A stretch of DNA of 64,000 nt from Tomocerus qinae (Eukaryota > Arthropoda > Collembola > Entomobryomorpha > Tomoceridae), in assembly GCA_020055645.1 (NCBI GenBank), contig CM034550.1:7435501-7499500 (forward strand), written 5' to 3'. The translations under genes and the position numbers were made by a program. Each line of letters opens with the position of its first letter. Position 1 is the stretch's first letter. Of this stretch, positions 47,425 through 61,500 are shown piece after piece. A model generated the notes under the pieces. That model saw nothing but the letters and a program-made list of their open reading frames with translations, ran no database searches and had not been told where the DNA came from.

Positions 47425-49543
47425 GAAGAATTTACCTTTGCTTAAACTGCTTTATTTACTGCAAACATAGTTAGATGAACTTTCATAATTCATTTGATAA
47501 TGTTACCTTGTACCCATTGGAAAATGATCTTTTTCTGACCTTTGTACCACCTGAACTTATTTACCTACAAAAACATGAATGAATGTAATAAATTCATCTC
47601 CCGAGGGGTTTTCTCATTTTCTTCATAAAAGTCAAATTTGTTTTTACTTTCATAAACAACGAAACCAATCATAAATACTGCTGACTTAGTATTAATTTAC
47701 TGCATTTGAGTTATCAGATCTGGCATTTTCTGGAACGAAATAATCATAGACACATTTAATTTAATAATTCAATGCTAAATTTTCGTGTGAGAATAATTCC
47801 TAGCCTGGATGTTACTTAATTTATGCTGCTCAAAACATAATTTACAAATCCAGTAGATATTTAGATCGAACGGGTGAAAATTACTTTGAAATGTCATTCA
47901 AGATACAGAACAGAGAGTTAGAAATTAATGGCATGTTCTTTTACTGCAAAACACACACAATTAATGTGTAAGAAGCATGTAATAAAATAAAAGTCTTGAC
48001 TTGCTGAGCAAGTTCAGGTTTTGCTCCTCGGGAGTGTTCGGTAAGCTCGGTCCCTCATCTGTATGTGATCAACGTAAAAAGGATTTAACTGAGTGTATAG
48101 TTTATTCCGATGTTTCTTGCCTTGATTGATAGTATTGTCCTTTGGCAGAGTTAGCAATTTTTGTAGTTGGGAATAGTACCCGATATCATGTCTCGTTCTG
48201 CTACAGTCAATGTCCATACTCCACGCCTGAATTGCACTGCAGTAACTAACTACCGCATTGGCAAGAAAAAATGCGGACTTTTCTCTTGCAGCCTCGCAAA
48301 TATCCTACACCAGCACAATGCTGATTTATACTAAAAATGCATACAGTCTAATACTTGATAATACCTGTAATGGAAAATGCATTTCTGATTCTATCTGCAT
48401 CTTTAATTTGCATATGATAAATGTATTTTTAATTAGGATCAATTTTAGTTTGTTCTCACTCCTAATAAAAACTAGAAAAAATGTATTACAAATGTAGCAA
48501 ATCTTGTTAGCACTTTAGACCATTTTAGAAGGAAATTGATTGGCTAGTTGAACTAGAATCTCAACCTGGTCAAGCCACCAGGCTTAAGACAAGTCTTTCA
48601 ATCTTGAGAATCGATTTCTAGAGAAGGTTGTCTAGTCCGTCTCATTAGAGAGTCGGTAGAATTTGCAATCTCCGCTGTACAGTACGACAAAATGTCTTGA
48701 GTATGTAACACAGGTTCTTTTAAGACAGATTGCCTCTGTTATTCGGAGATTGAACTCTGCAGAGATTTAAGTCAAACTTAAATGTCATGCTTCTACTAAT
48801 ACGAAGAGTGATGATGTAGTACTTTATATGCATTATAATCCTTAACGAGAGTGTAGAATCCTTTCGCATTCATTCTGAGCACCAATTGCTGACAGATGAA
48901 AATCGTAAAAGTAAAACCAGTCTCGGTTTTATTATGTTCAATGTCTTTTCATTGTTTTCAAATGCTATACCTAAATTCTAATATTATAATATCTATATAA
49001 TGCTTATAGTATGTACTAATAAATATCTATAGCTTGGGTATGTGAATAATACAAAAAAATTAAATGAGTTATAAGAAATTGCAGAGCAGATGCAAAAGGT
49101 AGAGGAATCATTTATGCTATGTTCACCAATCCATGGGTCAGTTCATTCACAATCGGGCATATCTATTTCCAAGTGTGGAGATACAAAACTCCTTACAACA
49201 TACTAACTTTGTTTGAACATACACATTAGTTTATTAATAGCTAGCCTTTAGGTATATAGGTTTGTAAAATAGAATCCAGTCTTGTAATATCCCTTACAGG
49301 TTAGCAGTTTCAAAGTTTTTTTTTGTAGGGGAAAACAAGAAAATCCACCCAAACGCGTCTAAAATATTAAGCAACAAGAGATTTTGCACATTTACTTTGT
49401 TATTGGATTAGATTATTACTACTCTGCTTGGCTTTAGTCCTATCGAATCATATTACACATATTTTTATGTCAAAGTGATCTGGAATAGTAGTGCGAATTG
49501 ATCTCCAGATTTTCATCTGTTTGCTCTGCTAAACTATTTTTAG
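47425..49543. other. intergenic, no gene seen
   Basis: About 2.1 kb with the 3' UTR of the gene at 46367 at its left and an intron acceptor (TTTTTAG at 49543) at its right, so a 5' exon of the next gene may hide here. Short open frames have no support. Confidence 0.5.
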
Positions 49544-49544
49544 C

Positions 49545-52183
49545 ATGCATACCGGTTTAGTGTTCTTCACGGTGATAGTTTCACAATGGGAATTCACCCA
49601 TGGTGGTTCATGGCCTTATAGTGTTCTTTCTGTCTCGTCTGCCGATCTTAAGGCGATTGGTATTCAACCACCGTCATGGCTCTTTGGCACTCCTTGGTCT
49701 GACGATAGAGCTAAATCTAGTCTCGAAGAAAATGAAAACGAGGGCGAGAATGATGGTCAGTAAATTCTTAATTCATTACCATTATTCATGTAATCTTTGC
49801 AGTTCTACGGAGTCTTGCTTTTAAATACAAAAAGTGCGTTTTACACAATTACCCAGTTCAAAAGTTTAAGCTTTGCTAACCATTCGTGAACAATGTCGTT
49901 TTTTTAGTCTACACAAACTCAAATAAATCAACTACACATGAATTATTTCTGATAAAATAATTAAGTCAAGTGAGAATAAACAATAGTCAAGCTATTCTAC
50001 ATCTAACGCTTTTCCATACTCCGATCCGAAAGAATATTTTATACTTTAATCCCTATCTGAGAGTGAATGGCAATTCGCATGAAGGATATTTCAAGACTAT
50101 AGGGAAAGAGTATAATATTATAGAATATTTTTTCGAAATGGGGTGAAGGAGCGCTGGGTATACCTTCTGCACACTTTTTGTAAAGTAGATTTTGAGAATT
50201 CAATGATCTTGCTAAAATTAACTTAGAACTTTAATGAATCTGTTACACCTAATTTTAATATTATCCCTAAAAATGAAGTGAACCCATATCTAAAATGTGG
50301 CTTAATAGTATTGCTATTTGAAACATGATAATAAATCGAATCAATGATAATATGACATCATTGACATCATTCAAGTTTAGATATGATACTCAATTATTGT
50401 TAAGTATTCCAAGATGGGGACAGACTATTCCTTAGTGTCGAATCTCTTAGTTCCTATAAAATAGAAATCTATTGAAATTGCATTTGATTATGTAAAGAAA
50501 TTATGAAAATAAATTCAAATTGGCTACAACCAAGTTTTGTTTAAATTCAACATTAAAGAAAGACTGCTAAAGCACCATGCGTGGAATTTCATCAAAAAAT
50601 TGAAAGGGAAAGATAAGGAAGAAGAACCAAAAAAGGGGAAAAAGAAGAAGAAGAAACAAGACACAGGATCACCTTTGCTAAGTGCAAGTTTCTTAACGAG
50701 TCTATTTGGAGAAGAACCTGCTGCTAATGAAACGGAGATTGCTGACGATATTTCCAATTCCACCTCTACTACAGTTGGTCTGAATTAAATGCTCAACGAT
50801 TTCTCACTAAACAGAAGACTAACACAATTAATAAAAATGTTATATGCATAAGTGCTGCTTTCATCTCAAAAATCTCTTAAACCTCTAACGCATGTAATTA
50901 ACAATATTATAGACTGAAACATCTGTCAAGCTATAATTAGAGCAAAGTAGCGATCAAAACTAACTTCTTGAAACTTGGTTTAAGGTATACATTCTCATCC
51001 TCATTGAATTAACAAATTCAATTAAGTGAACCATTAATCGTTTGGGTATTTTAGGATCTTAAATTCTAAACTATTTGTTTCTACTATTCAGTCAGAGGAA
51101 CTCCACACCTAACAAATTCTATGTTAAGCAAATTATCCCAATAATACTTAACTCGATTAACAGCATGGAAATCAAATAATAAAAGATGCATAATAATTAA
51201 AACCAATTTTCTGAAAATAGTGCCACCCCTTCTGATTATCGACAACATAAGTTCATCCGAATCTTTAGACTCCTTACCAGCATCTCAAGAAACGGTTGAG
51301 ATCACTCCAACGACGAAAGCTCCAAAAATCAAAATAAAAAAGCCAGTTAATGAAACCACCAGCGATGAAAATGAAAACAGTGATGAAAAAGAAGACGATG
51401 ACGGTGACGATTCGGAAGAGGACGACGAAGATGAGGAAGAAGATGATGAAGATGAGGAAAATGACGACAAAAAACATTCTCAAGGGAGCGACCACGATCC
51501 TGATGAAATTATCTTAGACACAGTCCCAAAGGGCCCTGATGGATGTAAGAATTTAATATTTAGAATGCTTTTATTTATATCGACCGATCAGATTGACTTT
51601 TACCTTGGAATTTGATTTAAAATTACTTATTTCAATGTTTTAGCCGATGTGATGGAACCAGCGGACATAAAAATGCTTGGGAAGAAGGCTGATTTGTATC
51701 TTCGTCTGAATAAAGCTCACCAGAGTGCAAAAGAATTTCTAGGCGTTTTCAAAGGAGGTAAGTCAAGAATTATTGAATTTTCTTAGAATACTTTTTTATA
51801 AATTATCCTAATAATTTTCTTTTTGATTTTCAGTTTATGTTGACTATGTAAAAAATCGTCCGCATCTTGGCATTGAGGTTGGAAATCGAGGCAGAGCTTT
51901 TGATGAGGATTCTCAGATAAGTCGAATGGGGCGTCCTTGGAGATACCATGCGAGATCAGATAGAGTTTATCATGAATATAATCATCCGAAGATTTATTTT
52001 CCATCCTACAATGATTATTACCAATACCAAGATATTCCCAGTTCTAATCATAACTTCTTTGTACAAGACTTTGAAAATCCTCCCGTATTGTACTCCTCGC
52101 GTAGATCTCTAAGAGGTAGCCTGGGTAGTAATTATCGTTACGATTTTCCTTACAATTATTATGACGAGAGTTATCACTTTTAA
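49545..52183 (+). CDS. secreted charged protein with very acidic centre, family unknown
   Basis: Five exons, all joined in phase 1: 49545-49755, 50535-50777, 51221-51544, 51644-51757, 51834-52183, giving 413 residues. A hydrophobic N-terminus (MHTGLVFFTVIVSQWEF) looks like a signal peptide; the ATG follows an acceptor by one base. In order: short conserved-looking head; Lys-rich stretch (KGKDKEEEPKKGKKKKKK); Ser/Thr-rich part; a run of about 35 residues nearly all Asp/Glu; then a Tyr/Arg/His/Asn-rich C-terminus ending YDESYHF. The plan, acidic middle then Tyr/Arg-rich basic end, recalls the gene at 46367, 2 kb upstream on the same strand, though the sequences do not align well. The acceptor of exon 2 is weak, and the donor of exon 2 (GTTG|GTCTGA) is inferred from phase. 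Confidence 0.7.
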
Positions 52184-52572
52184 TCGTTTGGTTGAATGTC
52201 GCAATTAGAATGATATTTATAACCTGTGTGCAGTAGGGGTCTTAGTTATTATGGTCTATTAAATCAAGGTGTATTTAATTTTAAGTAGTTTTCTTGAATT
52301 TCAAAGTAAATTTTGAAAAATACATTTTTATGCAATATTTAATGGCACAATGCATATTTGGTCTTCACTCTCATTTTATAAATTAACCATCTTTATGCTT
52401 CCCAATGCCTTTTCTCTCCAGAATTTCTCTTGAATACCTGGAGAATGATACATACACATTTCCATGCTCTTTCAGTCAGTGTTTTCAATGTGAAAATAAA
52501 ACACAAATATTACACAACAATGAGAAATAGAATTTAAATACACAGTTAAATAAAATTGCTACATAAATCTAA
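52184..52572. other. convergent spacer between secreted-protein gene and transporter D
   Basis: Should hold two 3' UTRs. Nothing else seen. Confidence 0.5.
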
Positions 52573-55500
52573 TTAACTTAAATTAATTGCATATTTTTCA
52601 TCTCCTTTGTTAAGTTGTGCCTTCGGTATTTTGAAACCTTCTTGATGGTATTCATATGGAATATTTATACTACTTTTGCTGGCTGCCAATTCAACATTAT
52701 CTGAACATACAGACATTACCATTTAATTTCAACCGATGAGCAGTAAAATATGTGTAAACATTTATTAAAATATTCTTACCAAGTAATTCTTCTGGTTTAA
52801 ACTTCACAAGTCTCTTCATTTCTCCTGGGCATACTTTTAGCCATATGTTTAAGATAACTGGAATAAATAATTTACTATCTATTGGAGTATTGAGATTTCG
52901 TCTGCCAAAGAAGCGAAATCTACAGATGTATGTAGCCATAAAGCTGAATGCCAAGCCGAAGATTATTGCCGACACCATTCCTAAAGAAGTTTAATTTCTA
53001 TTAAAGTTACATTAAGACATTAATCATTTTCCTCTTGATTTATTTATCTCACCCATAGCAGGATACCAAAGCTGAGACACTTGAAGCATTCTTATCAAAG
53101 GAGTTGTTTCTATATCCTTCCAATAATCCCAACGGACAGCGTCCACTATTAATGTTTCATTAGAATAACATTGACTACTATCTAAAGCCATAACTTGAGG
53201 AGGCAATTCCCCTCTATTGTTTGCTATTGTGTTTCCAATTCCAAAAAATCCCATTATGACAAAAGATAAAACCAATCCGACTGAGACACCCTTTGAAGAA
53301 AAATAATATATTAACTTTACAAATCATTACTTATGAGGAGAATTATTTGTATACTTTGAATTATTTAAAATATTACCTCTGTATTACACCATGGGAAAAA
53401 CATTCCGCAAACAAATGCTAAATAATGAAATTTAAAAATCAGATGTTTGGTATTTATGAAAATGTTGAAAATGTAAACGAGTTTTACCTCCAAATGAAGG
53501 ACCGCCAAGAATACCTAACATAGCTGTTGCAGCCTGAAAAAAACAATAAATCATGCTAGTTGTTTACATAAATTTTAAAAGTAACATTTAGTTCGTAATT
53601 ACCCCGAAAATATTTCCCATCTGTTCAGCAACATAAACGAATCCAAATGCTACAAATCCCGTGCCTGCTGCAAGGAATTTAGAAACAGTTGCAAATTGGG
53701 TTTCTGATAAATTGGGTTTCCATGCTTTAACATAATCTTCGGTAATCGATGCAGCGAGGGCATTTACTGTTAAAATTATAAAAATTGTTTTAATATTCTT
53801 CAATACATTTCTTCCAAAGAGTTAAAGTAGTTTTTGACTGCAGTATTTAAAAAAAGTATTTACCTCCGCTAGAAACAGTACTGTGGGAATATGCAACAAA
53901 TAAAATTGATCATGTATTATTGTGTACAAAAAGTTGTTATGAACTAATTTTTGTAAATGTTGTTAATTATTTACCTCAGGGCAGCACTAGTAATACCTGT
54001 TTAAAAAATCAACAAACATTGTTAATATTTTTTTATGGACCTAAAATTGTGTACTACCTATTGGTATGTTTAAACTAACCTGCGACAAATAAGCCAGCCA
54101 TGCCAGGTATGTCCTTTAAAGTTTCCATTACGAATACCGGTAGAATCTTTCGGATAAATTAATCGAATTAGCACATGCACAACAATAATAGCTTTATAGG
54201 CTACACTAAACGTTTGAATAAATGTAAAAAAACACACCTGGTCCACGGTTTCGATTACTTTAAGACTAAGTGGATCACAACCGTAGAAACTAGCAAAGAT
54301 AACCGCTCCACATAAGTAGCAGAGTCCCATGAGAAGAAACAATCCGACAAGGTTAATTAGTAAAGCTCTGGATTAAAGTTTGATAATTAACTTAATCATT
54401 ACTCAAAAATAAATCTAAAAAGTTAATCGATTGAAAATAATGTAGAGTCTCACTGTTTTACAGCTCTCATGTTTGGTAGCCTGTAGATAATTAAAGTGTG
54501 TTTAATATTCTGGATTAAAGAATGGTTTATGTCAATGATTTAAGGATGCAGTTAACTTACGAAATGTAGCGCTGAATCTGAGCCTGGTTGGCATACCTTA
54601 AGTAAAATAATTCTATTAAAATTTTTGCATCTCAAAATATTTCGGATACGAAAATAATATTGAATGTTTCATCTTACATAGGTAGCCACTGAAAATAGCC
54701 ACCAACAATTGCTGTCCAGAAAGTGTGGCGTGTGCGCGGATCCACATCGAAACTATACCGGCAAAAACATTTCTTAAATTAATACAAGTAAAATAAATCT
54801 CCTATATTTAATCTTAAAACTTTTGAGTTTATCAGAAACTAAGTAATATCGTTTAAAGCGCACTTGAAAAATATATTCCGCTCCGTTGCAACAATTCTAT
54901 CCCAAACAACAGAAAAGCCTCCAACATTCCCTAAGCCAATAATGACAACGATCGCCATTGAGAGCAGCATAATAAACGCTTGCAAAGTATCCTAAATTAT
55001 AAAACACACTTTAATGAAAGTCCAAGTTAGATTTATAATAGGGATTTTAATAAGCATGTCAAGAAATTACGGTAACGATCACAGCTTTGAATCCTCCCTG
55101 TAAAGAACAGAGAAAATAATTAGGAAAAAAGTGCTAAATAATGAATCATCTCTTTGCATATCGAGTATTCATGGTAAGTATAAAATACTTACAAAGGAAG
55201 AGTAAAATATACAAACGATGAACATTACAGCCACCAATATCCGATGATTAATTCCAGTTACTAAATTAACATAAGAAATTTACATTAACAATCTTTTTAT
55301 AATCTATACGAAAATTCATTCTTACAGAAAATGACACTTACCTAAAGAGAGCGAAAGTGAAGGACCATATACCTGTAATTTTACATAATTTCAACTTGTA
55401 GTAATCACCCTAAAGGCCAATTCATAAGTCATAATAAATGATACTCAATGTTTACATACCACTAGTGCCATGAAGAATATCTGAAAAATTTAACAAGAAT

Positions 55501-56489
55501 AGCATATTAAGTTTTCATCTACAAAAGGAAATTGTATGGTAAACAAACATATTCTATGTGTGTAAAGGTTTCTGTACTTACACCGTATATGACGCTAATA
55601 AATGAAAGAGCCAGTCTCAAAGGACGATTAAATCTCCATTCAAGATACTACAGAAATAAATCAGATTGTATTAGAAATTCATAAGAGGCAAAGTGAGACT
55701 CGGTTATATAAAGCTATAAAGCACAACTAAATATTAGATACCTACTTCATAAACAGAAGTGAATTGCAAATTGAAGTATATGGGACAATAAATATAAGCG
55801 AGACTAAGGGTTAAGGGGATGTAGCAAATTAACACCATCGATAGTTGTGTCCCTGGAAAATAAGTATAAATAAAATTATTATGCATATTGATTAGAGAAA
55901 AGTAAAATCGTAGTCGCAATGATTTTTGCTTACCAAATAAATAGATTTCCGCAGGATGCCCTACATTTAAAGGTAAAAAACAGTTTTAAAGAGATAAATC
56001 TTGGAAAAGGTTGATGAGATTTTCATGATGGATAAAAACATTATTTACCTAGCAAAGTGATGCTACTGACATAACTAAAAACAAACAAAATAAGATTGAT
56101 GAAATAATTCTGTCATCAGAAATGTATTTTACTGATAAAGAATCTGTACGAACCTGCAGAGAAGTGACAACGCAACCGGAAACGGATGCATTTGTCGGCC
56201 ACCCTATTATCAATAAATTTACATAATATTTCAATATGTAATAACTGCATATAGAATTATTTAATTAGTATTATACCAGTAAATATTCTTCATTTGTCTG
56301 GTTCTTTTTGCCAAAAAATCCATAGAAAACTCCGATAGCCGCAGAGAGGGCTAAAATGGCTGAAAAAACGACATATTCAGGCCATTTGAATTGTGGCTTT
56401 CCATAAGGATTCAGTTCTGGCTCTTCTTTGGTGTTAAAAAGTAGGGAAAGTACGTTTGTATAAAACGATGCTTCTCCCGTGGTGGCCAT
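52573..56489 (-). CDS. SLC5 sodium/solute symporter D (SMCT/SMVT-like)
   Basis: Twenty-four exons: 56277-56489, 56154-56203, 56049-56074, 55934-55960, 55746-55852, 55582-55647, 55460-55480, 55342-55372, 55193-55260, 55071-55097, 54864-54991, 54678-54752, 54561-54596, 54454-54480, 54238-54367, 54080-54146, 53975-53996, 53864-53880, 53603-53766, 53488-53533, 53377-53417, 53053-53290, 52780-52980, 52573-52700; 651 residues in one frame. Family blocks: WPEYVVFSAIL, GHPAEIYLFG, GGFKAVIVTDTLQ, DPRTRHTFW, TEDYVKAWKP, MGNIFG, GMFFPWCNT. Twelve exons are of 50 nt or less, down to 17 nt. Every donor I placed is GT. Closest relative here is E; the pair is more intron-rich than A-C. It is transcribed away from E's promoter side, same strand. 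Confidence 0.85.
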
Positions 56490-58519
56490 GGCTCAAGTGT
56501 CACGGTCACACTAACACAATTCATTAACTCCCAGAAAAATGTTGTCTTTATCCGTGGATGTAGTACAGTCAGTATGCACTGGATTTAATTAATCTCCCTT
56601 GGGAAACTAATCCTGATTTATAACTGCGATTAAAATATTGGTAACACTTTACTCAATTTTAATTTTTTTAAATCTCTGATTTGACCAGTTAAAACTTTTA
56701 TCTCCCTAACTATTATTGACTCATAAATACATGGGTACTGTGTCACCAGCCCTGCACAAGTAAAACCTAATACCTATATGGTTTGAAATACAATACTATC
56801 TGTTAGAACATAAATTATCGTTAACAAATGAGTACTACTTGTCCATAGCTCAAAATTGCTTCTATTAACACATTCAGTCACAATCACACTAAATTCTTTT
56901 GGGATTCTTTTATAATCCTCGCTGCCTGAAATTCCCAATAATAATGTTGAATCATCTAACTAAGCACTACTATGCTATTCCTTTTCTACCGGTTCTGTCA
57001 TTATGAACATTTAGTAGAAACGAGCAGTAAAAAATAATAAATGTCAATATCGTGTAAATGGTAAACAATCTCACAAATAAACATATTGTGATTGTTTTTA
57101 TGTTTACATGTAAAATCATACAAAATCAATCGATCATATACATGATATTTTATCACTTTTGGGTACCAAAAGCCTCACGATTTTCTCATCTACAGGGTAT
57201 TCATTATTTAAGGTTCCTCCTGCACTGTCAATACTTAGTATTTCTAAAGCACGTTTTTATATTGATGCTTGATGCTCAGCTCTCGATTTTTAAGACTTAA
57301 AAATCAATAAAAATGAAAGTAGAATTGGATGCTCTTTTGAATGAGCTGTACAATATAGTTACTCGTTATTGTATTGGCTTTGGAGGAGAGAGCATTAGAT
57401 AATGAACACTCCGTATATCATTTTTGAATTGGGATATTCGTTTGTAAACAAAACCAACTTCCCAGAAGATCGAACTTGTACTGCACATAATCACAAAGCG
57501 AATTCCATGCATTTACATCGCTAAATGCTACAATTATACTCTGAATACGTATAAAGGTATATTTTGTTGCGTAGTAGTTACATACAGGTATGTTCTAATA
57601 TGATATCATTGCACCAATGTGCAAATACAAATATGTTGAGGTACGGAGATAAAAGAATGACGATGACGGGCGGTTCGTCAACTTAGCAATCTTTTATGGT
57701 TTATTGCACCATGCTTAACCTAATCCAATGTGATAGGCAGTCGGCACAGCAGTTTAAAGCATGCTCCAGTCTCATAATATCAACCTCACTGTATTTCTGT
57801 AAAGATAGCTTTGGCAGTTCAATCTTGTTTGCTTTAGGATTAACAAATTTTTGCGTCAACTACTCTGCAAACTTTTACCTGTAATATCATACTAAGTGCA
57901 TTGTAATCAACTACACATTAAGAGTATATTTAGTAGGTAGCTCTGATTTAGTTTACGAAAGACTAACCTGACTCTGTACTGGGGGAATTCATAAAAAGTG
58001 ACCGATCAACATCAAGTATGACAGAGTCTTTTTCTAAGCCATAAATTTATCAAGTTAATTTATGTAACTAAGTACGTTAATCAACATAATACTATATTAG
58101 CACACACTGGATAATCTCCAGATTAAAATCTTGATGGAAGGTATGTACTAAGATAAATTGGTAATATGGGTGAAATAAGTAGGATTATATCCACCATTCA
58201 AATATACACAATAAATTACAAATATTGAAATTCTGAAACAAGATTTATGACTCAGGTTAGGTTAGCTTGGTAAATACATTATGCGTTTCATTTTTCATTA
58301 AAGGCACGGTTGTACCATTTGGTGTATCAAAACGAGTTTAAAGTACAACGATAAATACATATTCGGTAACACAAAGCACATCTTTTTGAATGTTTCATTT
58401 CCATCAAGTTTTTTACGAATTAGGATATAAAAAACTTCCACAAATCTTAAATTAACACGAAAAAGATATTAAAAATCGAAGCTATTTTTGAAAATGAGGT
58501 ATTTTTCATTTGCGAATCC
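56490..58519. other. spacer between transporters D and E
   Basis: About 2 kb holding the promoter region of D (left) and the 3' UTR of E (right). Only short unsupported frames; no repeat seen. Confidence 0.5.
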
Positions 58520-61500
58520 TTAGATAATATCTAGTTTAGAAGGGTATTTCTGATCTTCATAAAGTATTTTATCTATGCTGCTTTTGCTGGCTGCCAATTC
58601 TTCATTTCCTACAAAGCAAAGTGAAATTTAATGTATTCAAGTATGTAGGTATTGGATCTTTTTGACGTAGGAGAAATGTGTGCATTGATAAATTGTTCTA
58701 GTTTTGTTGTATTCTAACCTAGTAATTCTTGTCGCTCGGGTTTAATAAGTCTTTTCATTTCTTCAGGACAGATTTTCAACCACATCTTCAAAACAATAGG
58801 GATAAATAATTTTCTTTCCTTAGGAGGATTGAGATTTCGCTTAGATAAACGTGTAGCGATGAAACTGAACAAGACTCCGAAAAATGTTGCGGATAACATT
58901 CCTGGTTTCAAATATTGGTAATTAATTTCAGGTAGGTACTTAAGATTGGTTATTCAATCAAGTTATATTTTTTAATTCCTAACCTAAGGCTGGATGCCAA
59001 AGTTGAGATACTTGAAACATCCTTATTAGAGCAGTGGTTTCCTTAGACTTCCAGCTATCCCATGGAACAGGAGTCACAGTTAAGGATTCATTAGAGTAGC
59101 ATTGACTGTCATCTAAAACGAGAGCTTGACCTGGTAGATCTCCTCTATTATTTGAAATAGTATTTCCGATTCCAAAAAATAACATTACACCAAACGACAA
59201 AGTTAATCCTGTTGATACACCCTTTATGAGAGAAACAGCAATGTTTTTACTGAGTGAGTAAAAGTTGAAAATGTGGGCATAAAAATAATTAGAAATTGCT
59301 GGTGTAAATTCAAAAATTCTTACTGCAGTATTGCACCATGGAAAGAACATGCCACATACATAAGCCCCGAAAGTGGGCCCACCCAAAATGCCCAACATAG
59401 ATGTAGCAGCCTGAAAAAATTGTATCACAATAAATAAAGATGTTTTTACCTATATCGCATAAAAAATAAACAAAAATGTCTCTATCTATGTTTATATATG
59501 TCCATTGCGACTTTTTATTGCAATGTGAAAGCGCATAAGCTATGCATATTGCAAAAAACAATTAAGCCCACCAACGGGGGAACATTATCATATTTCGGAA
59601 TTAAATTGGTCTGAATTAGTCTAAACTGGTCTGAATTGTACCGATGTAAATATGCTTGTTATTGAATTCTGAAAACGTGAAAACTGAACGTACCCCGAAA
59701 ATATTTCCCATTAATTCAGCAATGTAAACACAACCAAATGCTAACAGTCCTGTAATGCCTGCTACACATTTGGAAGCTGTCGTTAGCCTGCGTTGATTTA
59801 AATCAGGTCTCCATGCTTTGATATAATCTTCAGTAATCGAAGCAGATAATGCATTAACTGTAGAATTCAAAATTTTATATTTCAGTGTTACAATTTTTAA
59901 TGTTACTTAATTGACGAATGATCATGAAATTTTACCTGCACTCGAAACAGTGCTGCATAAACGGTGATGCATAGCATAGTATCAATAAAATTTAGTTATT
60001 TACATTCGCAAGCAAAATTGTGACAATGTCAATAAAGAGAGTTAAGTCAAGAATTATAACATTGCAAATACCTCAACCCAGCAGACGTGATTCCAGCAAC
60101 AAACTATCAAAAGACATTAGGTAAATTCATAAAATAGGACAATGGGTATAGGTATTGGAATTACGCGTATGCTTAAAAAATTTAGTTATCTATACCAAAC
60201 CGGGAATTCCAGGGTAGTCCTTTAAAGTTTCCATTACGAAGACAGGAAGGATCTATTAATTAGATAATGATCTATCTGTAATTAATGTTTTCGATAATGT
60301 ACTCCAAAGCAGTTTACCCGACGTCCAACACATGTAAAGTGCCTTTGTCGGGTGCCTTCCAAAGTTACCCGACACAGGCCCATTAAGTGTGTTGGACTTC
60401 GGGTGAACGGCTTTGGGTTACATTATCGAAAACATTAGTTAGTAATTTATAATTACGAAAGTTATGACAGTAATTTGAGATAAGACAAACCTGGTCTGAA
60501 GAATCAATCACTTTCAGCGCTAGAGGATCGCAACCATAGAAAGTTGCATACATAACTGCTCCACACAGATAACACAGTCCCATAAGTAGAAATAATCCGA
60601 CAAGATTGATTAATAAAGCTCTGCATTGAAATCATAAGTTGTAACATTTTAAAAACTTCAATTTGAAATTAAAACAGAATCTGAGTTGACTTGACTTACT
60701 GTCTCACAGCTCTCATATTGGGCAATCTGTTTATACCATAATTCGTTTGGTTAGTTTTGTATGAAAGTGATTAAAACGATTAATAAGGTAACTTTGACAG
60801 ATATCTAAACTTACGAAATGTAACGCTGGATTTGGGCCTGGTTAGCGTACCTAATTTGCAAGGCAGTTTTATAGACCAATTTTTGCGAAATATATACGCT
60901 TCATTGAAATTAGTGCATTACATAATACTTACATCGGGAGCCACTGAAAATAGCCACCAACAATTGCGGTCCAGAAAGTGTGACGTGTGCGCGGATCCAC
61001 ATCAAAGCTAGATAAGTACATTAAAATGACAATAGTAACATGATTAGTACCAATGTGAAAGGTTTAAGATGTATTATATTGAGAATTTGCAAAATAAAAG
61101 CTTACTTGAAGAATATATTTCGCTCTGAAGCTACGATTCTATCCCATACCACACCAAAGCCTCCAACTTTCTTTAAACCAATAATAACCACGATTGCCAT
61201 AGACAATACCATTGTAATAGCTTGTAAAGTATCCTAGAACGGTTGAATTAGGAAAATTAGAATTAACATGTATTAGTCATGTAGTATAAGTAAACTAAAA
61301 TTAACTAGAGTAAATCCTTACGGTAATCAATACAGCTTTAAATCCTCCCTGCATGGAATCAAGTCCATTGAATGCAGAAAATAATTAAAGTATCAATCAA
61401 ATAAAATATCAACCAAATTTTTAATAAGTTCGTTTAAATAAGACTGATAAATCTTACGAAAGAAGAGTAAAAAATGCAAACGATGAAAATGACTGCCACG

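Noticed and set aside
48014-48217. 67-codon minus-strand frame
   Set aside because: No splice context, no motif and no neighbour exons; likely chance.
51285-51495. Minus-strand Ser-rich and Ile/Val-rich frames
   Set aside because: Shadows of the acidic exon of the gene at 49545-52183.
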